From: DATCYZ01 sp036526195
GTDB taxonomy: Bacteria > Pseudomonadota > Gammaproteobacteria > Burkholderiales > SG8-39
Assembly (NCBI GenBank): GCA_036526195.1
Contig: DATCYZ010000157.1
Span: 1 to 17,268, forward strand
DNA length: 17,268 bases
Direction of reading: 5' to 3'
Shown: in pieces, positions 12,765 through 17,268 of the stretch
How the letters are laid out: every line of letters begins with the position of its first letter
Numbering within the stretch: position 1 is the first letter of the stretch
Notes under the pieces: generated by a model
What the model saw: the letters and a program-made list of their open reading frames with translations, nothing else
Database searches by the model: none
What the model was told of the DNA's origin: nothing
Position numbers and translations under genes: made by a program

Positions 12765-14383
12765 TCGGCCAGCATCTCGTAGACCACGCGCTCGAAGTCC
12801 GTTCCGCGCTCGAGCACTTCCAGCAGCCGCACCCGGATCGGACCGTCGACCCAGGCCTCGATCACCCGCTTGGGCTTGTACCAGGCCGCCGGCAGCAGCA
12901 GCACCGGCGGCACGTTCAGCTGCGGCACCGCCGTCAGCGTGATCGCGGGCACGAACTTCTCGTTCATGGCGTTCACGCCCGTGGCCCGGACCGCGATGGC
13001 CGCGGGCAGGCCGGGCAGCAGCTTCAGGCCGCATTGCAGGTCGCCGTTCGAGGCGCTCATCAGCCAGCGCACCTGACCGAGCATGAAGTTCTTTGCATCC
13101 GCGGTGCGCACGCCGACCAGTTGTCCGTGGGAGAAGCGCTTTCCCGGGTTGCCCGCGCGCCGCGCCATGCGCAGGCCCTGCACGCTTTCGTCCTCCACCT
13201 GCCAATGCTCGAGCAGGAAGCCGCGCACCTGGCTGTAGTCGTCCTCGTCGCGCGTGCTGACGCGCCCGAAGGTGGCGATCTCCTCGCGCTGCTTCTTGGT
13301 CAGCTCCTTCTGTTCGCCCGGCTGGCGGAACACGACGCCGGAAATGTAATAGTGGATGGCCTCGAGGTGGTTGCAGGCCTGCGCGGCATCGGCGACGCGC
13401 CTGCGCTCGCCGGCGCGCTGCGCGCGCGCCTGGCACCACTGCCTGTAGAGGAACACCAGCAGCTGCTCGCAGGACGGCTGCACGCAGTCTTCGCCGAGCG
13501 CAAGGCGTGCCGGCGACTCCCCCTTGCGGAGCAGGCCGACGCGGTTGCGCAGGCTCTTCGCCAGGCGCGAGGTGTCGAGGTAATGCAGGGCGGCGGCCTG
13601 CGCGGCATCGACGTCGATCCGCTCCGGCAGGCCGTCGCCGGCCAGGTCGACCGCGAGCGGCGGCACGTCGCTCCACTCCGGCACCTCGCGCACCACGCCG
13701 ACCTTCTCGCCCCAGCGCTCCAGCAGGAACGCGACGAAGGTGAGCTGGCGCTGCGCGAGCTCGTTGGGATTGGCGAGCCCCATGAGGAGCGCCCGCACGT
13801 AGGCGATGCGCGGCGAGGTGTCGTGCACGTCGCGGTTCAGGTAATCCTTGACCGCCTCCTCGGCGACGCCGAGCGACTCGGCGTGCGCATACACCTTGTG
13901 CAGCGCGCCCCAGGCACTCGCCGGCACCTCCCGGTAGGCGCGATAATGGTGGAACATCTGCAGGCCGGCATAGACCAGCGCGCGCTGGCAGACCGTCGCC
14001 GCCTGGCCGCGCAGGGCGGCGTCGCCCGCGCCGCCGCCCTCGAGGCAGCGCAGGTAGCCGATCTGCATCTGCGACCAGAGCTCGAGCGTGTCGACGAACA
14101 CCGCGGTCTCCGCCTCGGCCATCGGCAGGGCTCGGTTGGTGAAACGCTTGGCCTGTTCGATCTGCACGAAATGCACCGCTTCGCGGATCGCCTCGAGCAC
14201 CGCAAGGCGGGTCACGGCACGGGTCGGGAAGCGGTTGAACTCCTCGATCTCCCGCAGCAGGTCGCGCTGCGCGGCCGCGGTGTTGGCGAGCGGGATGTTC
14301 TCCAGCCACGCCTTGCAGGTGTCCGCGTCGATGAACTCGGGCTCGGCATCGGGGGCCAGGGCGGGAAGCTTGAAATCGGTCAT
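12761..14383 (-). CDS. Uncharacterised 540-residue protein, possible PilZ-like C-terminus
   Basis: I recognise this only as a conserved proteobacterial protein of unknown function, often loosely labelled a chaperone or c-di-GMP-binding protein. Residues about 20-370 appear largely alpha-helical (e.g. EAIREAVHFVQIEQAKRF), with no signal peptide or membrane helix. Around 385-470 a beta-rich segment (W-V-DESVQGLRM, HGQLVGVRTAD, LGQVRWLMSASNGDLQCGLKLLPG) resembles a PilZ barrel, DESVQG taking the place of the D/NxSxxG loop. The canonical upstream RxxxR is not obvious, so c-di-GMP binding is unproven. ATG 14383 is chosen, seven bases after the HIT stop; a TTG at 14401 is a poorer choice. It is the third gene after the FAD/Fe-S oxidoreductase and HIT genes, and converges on phoR. 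Confidence 0.75.
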   Translation of the reverse strand: MTDFKLPALAPDAEPEFIDADTCKAWLENIPLANTAAAQRDLLREIEEFNRFPTRAVTRLAVLEAIREAVHFVQIEQAKRFTNRALPMAEAETAVFVDTLELWSQMQIGYLRCLEGGGAGDAALRGQAATVCQRALVYAGLQMFHHYRAYREVPASAWGALHKVYAHAESLGVAEEAVKDYLNRDVHDTSPRIAYVRALLMGLANPNELAQRQLTFVAFLLERWGEKVGVVREVPEWSDVPPLAVDLAGDGLPERIDVDAAQAAALHYLDTSRLAKSLRNRVGLLRKGESPARLALGEDCVQPSCEQLLVFLYRQWCQARAQRAGERRRVADAAQACNHLEAIHYYISGVVFRQPGEQKELTKKQREEIATFGRVSTRDEDDYSQVRGFLLEHWQVEDESVQGLRMARRAGNPGKRFSHGQLVGVRTADAKNFMLGQVRWLMSASNGDLQCGLKLLPGLPAAIAVRATGVNAMNEKFVPAITLTAVPQLNVPPVLLLPAAWYKPKRVIEAWVDGPIRVRLLEVLERGTDFERVVYEMLAD

Positions 14384-14390
14384 GGCAGGC

Positions 14391-14798
14391 TCATCCGGCA
14401 AGGAGTTCGGTCAACCGGGCGGCGAGCCCGGACGCATCCGCGGCGGCGCGCGGCGCGCCCCGGCGGACCGGCGCCCCGAACGGGGGCTCCGGATAATGGG
14501 GATCATCGGCAAAGCGCGCCACCACGTGCCAGTGCAAATGTGGCACCTGGTTGCCGAAACTCGCGAGGTTCATCTTCACCGGGGCGCAGGCCTCGCGCAA
14601 CGCCTGCTCGGCGGCGAACACGACGCGCATGAGGGCGGCGCGCTCCGGCGGATCCAGGTCGCTCATCTCCGGCACATGCCGGTTCAGGACCACCCGCAGG
14701 AACCACGGGTAGCCCTCGACCGCCGCGTGGATGACGCGCAGGCGCGCATCGCGCCACAGCACCGTGCCGCCGTCGCCTTCGCAGAACACGCAAGGCAT
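14391..14798 (-). CDS. HIT-family nucleotide hydrolase/transferase
   Basis: 135-residue histidine-triad protein. The signature HLHWHV (His87, His89, His91) is the active site, the central histidine forming the nucleotidyl intermediate in known members. Cys3 and Cys6 (CVFC) are an N-terminal pair seen in many HIT proteins. FLRVVLNRHVPEMSDL and MNLASFGNQVPHLHWHVVAR fit the fold. Relatives hydrolyse adenosine phosphoramidates or dinucleoside polyphosphates; the substrate here is unknown. The Pro/Ala/Arg-rich C-terminus is unremarkable for the family. It begins 17 bases after the oxidoreductase stop, that gap being filled by a perfect hairpin, and ends seven bases before the next gene, so it is the middle gene of a tight operon. 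Confidence 0.9.
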   Translation of the reverse strand: MPCVFCEGDGGTVLWRDARLRVIHAAVEGYPWFLRVVLNRHVPEMSDLDPPERAALMRVVFAAEQALREACAPVKMNLASFGNQVPHLHWHVVARFADDPHYPEPPFGAPVRRGAPRAAADASGLAARLTELLAG

Positions 14799-14799
14799 T

Positions 14800-14815
14800 G
14801 CGTCGCCCGCGACGC
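14800..14815 (-). promoter_or_regulatory. Hairpin filling the gap before the HIT start
   Basis: GCGTCG-CCCG-CGACGC is a perfect six-pair stem with a four-base loop. On the mRNA it begins directly after the oxidoreductase UGA and ends one base before the HIT AUG, the place where a Shine-Dalgarno would lie. If it folds, ribosomes arriving from the upstream gene may be needed to open it, coupling HIT translation to the oxidoreductase. This role is inferred. Confidence 0.4.
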
Positions 14816-17268
14816 TCAGAGCAGAACCCGCTCGATGCCGCCCGCGTTGGCCCGCGCGACGAAGTCGGGCATCCAGTCCTTTCCGAGCAGACGATTCGCC
14901 ATTTCCACCACAATATAGTCGGCCTCGGCGCCAGTGTCATCCGAGAAGCGCGCGAGTCCCTGCAGGCACGAAGGGCAGGAGGTCAGCACCTTCACCTCCG
15001 CCGCTGCGCCGCCCGCGGGCGCAGGCAGCGCGGCGATGCCGCGCGCGAGTTCCTCGGCCTTGCGGAAGCGCACCTGCGTGGAAACGTCCGGCCGGGTTAC
15101 CGCAAGGGTGCCGGATTCGCCGCAGCAGCGCGGCGAGAGCACGGCCTGCGTGCCGGTCAACGCGTTCACCACCTCCATCGGCCGGTGCACCTTCATCGGC
15201 GTGTGGCAGGGATCGTGATACAGGTACTGCACCCCCTGCAGGCCGTCGAGCTTGACGCCCTTTTCCATCAGGTACTCGTGGATGTCGAGCAGGCGCGCGC
15301 CCGGAAAGATCTTGCCGAACTCGTACTTCTCGAGCTGGTCCAGGCAGGTGCCGCAGGAGACGATGACGGTGCGGATGTCGAGGTAGTTGAGCGTGTTCGC
15401 GAGGCGGTGAAACAGCACCCGGTTCTGCATGATGATGCGCTCGCCCTTCTCGGCCTCGCCCGCCGCGGTCTGCGGATAGCCGCAGCACAGGTAACCCGGC
15501 GGCAGCACGCACTGCACGCCGGCATGCCAGAGCATGGCCTGGGTCGCGAGCCCGACCTGCGAGAACAGGCGCTCGGAGCCGCAGCCCGGGAAGTAGAAGA
15601 CGGCCTCGGTGTCCTCGGTCACGCGCACCGGGTCGCGGATGATCGGCACGATCTTCGCGTCCTCGATGTCGAGCAGCCCGCGCGCGGTGCGCTTGGGCAG
15701 CTTGCCCGGCATCGGCCGGTTGATGAAGTGCACCACCTGCGCGGTGAGCGCGGGCTTGCCGGTGCTCGCCGGCGGGCGCGCCGCCTGCGCCTTCGCCGGC
15801 CCGAGCGCCTTCATCACGCGGTGGCCGAGGCGCTGCAGCGCATAGCCCCACTCGACCATCACCGTGCGCGCGAACTTCACCGTGCGCGGATCGGAGGCGT
15901 TCAGCAGGAACATCGCCGCGCGCGTGCCCGGATTGAAGCGCTGCCGCCCGGCGCGGCGCAGCAGGTTGCGCATGGCGATCGAGACGTCGCCGAAGTCGAT
16001 GTCCACCGGGCAGGGGCTCTCGCACTTGTGGCAGACGGTGCAGTGCTCGGCCACGTCGGAGAACGCGTCGTAGTGCGCGAGCGTCACGCCGCGGCGCGTC
16101 TGCTCCTCGTACAGGATCGCCTCGATGAGCAGCGACGCGGCGAGGATCTTGTTGCGCGGCGAGTAGAGCAGGTTGGCGCGCGGCACGTGCGTGGCGCACA
16201 CCGGCTTGCACTTGCCGCAGCGCAGGCAGTCCTTGACCGCCGTGGCGATCGAGCCGAGGTCGGTCTCCTCGAGGATCAGCGATTCCGCGCCGATCAGCGA
16301 GAAGCTCGGCGTGTAGGCGTTCGACAGGTCCGCGCCCGCCAGCAGCTTGCCGGCGTTGAAGCGGCCCCCGGGGTCGACGCTTTCCTTGTAGGCGCGGAAG
16401 GCCTCGCGGTCGGCCGCGTCGAGGTACTCCAGCTTGGTGATGCCGATGCCGTGCTCGCCGGAGATCACTCCGCCGAGCGAACGGGCGAGCGCCATGATGC
16501 GCTTCACGGTGTCGTTGGCGCGCCCGAGCATGGCGTAGTCATCCGAGTTCACCGGGATGTTGGTGTGCACGTTGCCGTCGCCGGCGTGCATGTGCAGCGC
16601 GACGAACACCCGGCCGCGCAGCACGCGCCGGTGCACGGCCGTGACCGCCTCGAGCAGGGGACCGAAGGCGACGCCAGCGAAAAGCCTGCGCAGTTCGTCG
16701 CGCAACTCGGTCTTCCAGGACAGGCGCAGCGCGTGGCTCTGCAGCGCCTCGAACACCGTCCCGGTGCCGCGCGCGAGCTCGCCATGCAGCACGCCCCAGC
16801 CCGACAGCGCCGAGGGCATCTCGGCGACGGGCGTTTCCAGGTGCCCCGCAAGCCACTGCCAGCGCTCGCGCACCCGGGCGAGCAGCGCGCGAGCCGCCTG
16901 CGGACGCTCGCCGAGCACGTCCGCCGCGGGCAGCGGCTCCTCGGCGTGATAGAGCGGCAGCTCGCCGTCGAAATACGCCTCGAGCGCATCGAGGAGTTCC
17001 AGCTTGTTGGCGATCGAATGCTCGATGTTGATGCGCTCGATGCCGTCGGTGTAGTCGGCGAGCCGCTCCAGCGGAATCACCACGTCCTCGTTGATCTTGA
17101 AGGCGTTGGTGTGCCGCGCAATGGCGGCGGTGCGCGCGCGGTCCAGCCAGAAGCGCCGCCGCGCGTCCTCCGAGACGGCGACGAAGCCCTCGCCGCCGCG
17201 GGCGTTGGCGATGCGCACCACCGCCGAGGCGGCGCTCGCGACGCGATCGACCTCGTCGCCGACGAGGT
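14816..17268 (-). CDS. Large FAD-linked, Fe-S oxidoreductase (GlcD/GlcF-like fusion), C-terminal part
   Basis: The reading frame is open to the right edge, so the start is missing; 816 codons are visible. Numbering from GTG 17221 as residue 1: an FAD-oxidase C-terminal domain holds HMHAGDGNVHTN (210-221) and GGVISGEHGIG (250-260). Two 4Fe-4S motifs follow, CLRCGKCKPVC (Cys332, 335, 338, 342) and CTVCHKCESPCP (Cys394, 397, 400, 404), then two cysteine-rich CCG-type domains (GCGSERL...LCCGYP at 546-583; later SCGTCLDQLEKYEF, YHDPCHTP and CCGESG). This order equals GlcD plus GlcF, or a D-lactate dehydrogenase, in one chain; the quinone pool is a likely acceptor. It resembles the very large betaproteobacterial FAD/FMN oxidoreductases (DUF3683 type). 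The substrate is unknown, probably a D-2-hydroxy acid. Confidence 0.88.
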   Translation of the reverse strand, partial: LVGDEVDRVASAASAVVRIANARGGEGFVAVSEDARRRFWLDRARTAAIARHTNAFKINEDVVIPLERLADYTDGIERINIEHSIANKLELLDALEAYFDGELPLYHAEEPLPAADVLGERPQAARALLARVRERWQWLAGHLETPVAEMPSALSGWGVLHGELARGTGTVFEALQSHALRLSWKTELRDELRRLFAGVAFGPLLEAVTAVHRRVLRGRVFVALHMHAGDGNVHTNIPVNSDDYAMLGRANDTVKRIMALARSLGGVISGEHGIGITKLEYLDAADREAFRAYKESVDPGGRFNAGKLLAGADLSNAYTPSFSLIGAESLILEETDLGSIATAVKDCLRCGKCKPVCATHVPRANLLYSPRNKILAASLLIEAILYEEQTRRGVTLAHYDAFSDVAEHCTVCHKCESPCPVDIDFGDVSIAMRNLLRRAGRQRFNPGTRAAMFLLNASDPRTVKFARTVMVEWGYALQRLGHRVMKALGPAKAQAARPPASTGKPALTAQVVHFINRPMPGKLPKRTARGLLDIEDAKIVPIIRDPVRVTEDTEAVFYFPGCGSERLFSQVGLATQAMLWHAGVQCVLPPGYLCCGYPQTAAGEAEKGERIIMQNRVLFHRLANTLNYLDIRTVIVSCGTCLDQLEKYEFGKIFPGARLLDIHEYLMEKGVKLDGLQGVQYLYHDPCHTPMKVHRPMEVVNALTGTQAVLSPRCCGESGTLAVTRPDVSTQVRFRKAEELARGIAALPAPAGGAAAEVKVLTSCPSCLQGLARFSDDTGAEADYIVVEMANRLLGKDWMPDFVARANAGGIERVLL

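Noticed and set aside
11348..14632. A 1094-codon plus-strand frame across phoR, the unknown gene and the HIT gene
   Set aside because: It shares phoR DNA in another frame and is antisense to the following genes; composition is Arg/Ala/His-rich with no recognisable domain.

Overview
The window is GC-rich, tightly packed chromosomal DNA, most likely from a betaproteobacterium. The support for this is the gene set and order (ubiE, a Tim44-like gene, ubiJ, ubiB; a HIT gene directly after a very large FAD/Fe-S oxidoreductase), a HemJ-type protoporphyrinogen oxidase, and an RlmL lacking the RlmK half. This is judged from protein resemblance alone; no database was searched. Fifteen protein genes are supported, one of them cut by the right edge. 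No tRNA, rRNA, CRISPR array, insertion sequence or prophage gene was recognised. No gene-free stretch exceeds about 175 bases.

Layout, left to right. Positions 1-150 hold no recognisable gene but carry a long hairpin and a perfect 20-bp AT-rich palindrome, probably control DNA of a leftward gene outside the window. Then come rlmL (minus strand) and, divergent across 41 bp, a TPR-methyltransferase (plus). A minus-strand block at 2486-3853 encodes a thioredoxin-like [2Fe-2S] ferredoxin, a small alpha/beta hydrolase and HemJ, read in that order and tightly spaced. Upstream of it lie a sodium:solute symporter and a VanZ-domain membrane protein (minus), with a good sigma70-type promoter before the symporter. 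The ubiquinone cluster ubiE, Tim44-like, ubiJ, ubiB follows on the minus strand. phoB and phoR are on the plus strand, divergent from ubiE, with a candidate Pho box before phoB. On the minus strand, converging on phoR, lies a compact operon: a large FAD/Fe-S oxidoreductase (start outside the window), a HIT protein, and a 540-residue protein of unknown role with a possible PilZ-like C-terminal region.

Functional themes are respiration and redox (ubiquinone methylation, lipid binding and handling; flavin/iron-sulfur dehydrogenase; ferredoxin; haem synthesis), phosphate sensing (PhoBR), transport, and RNA or small-molecule methylation. Most of this is core metabolism. I found no clear sign of a defence system or mobile island. 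The less-explained items are the uncharacterised operon partner of the FAD/Fe-S enzyme, the extended VanZ protein, and several short palindromes or hairpins at gene boundaries.
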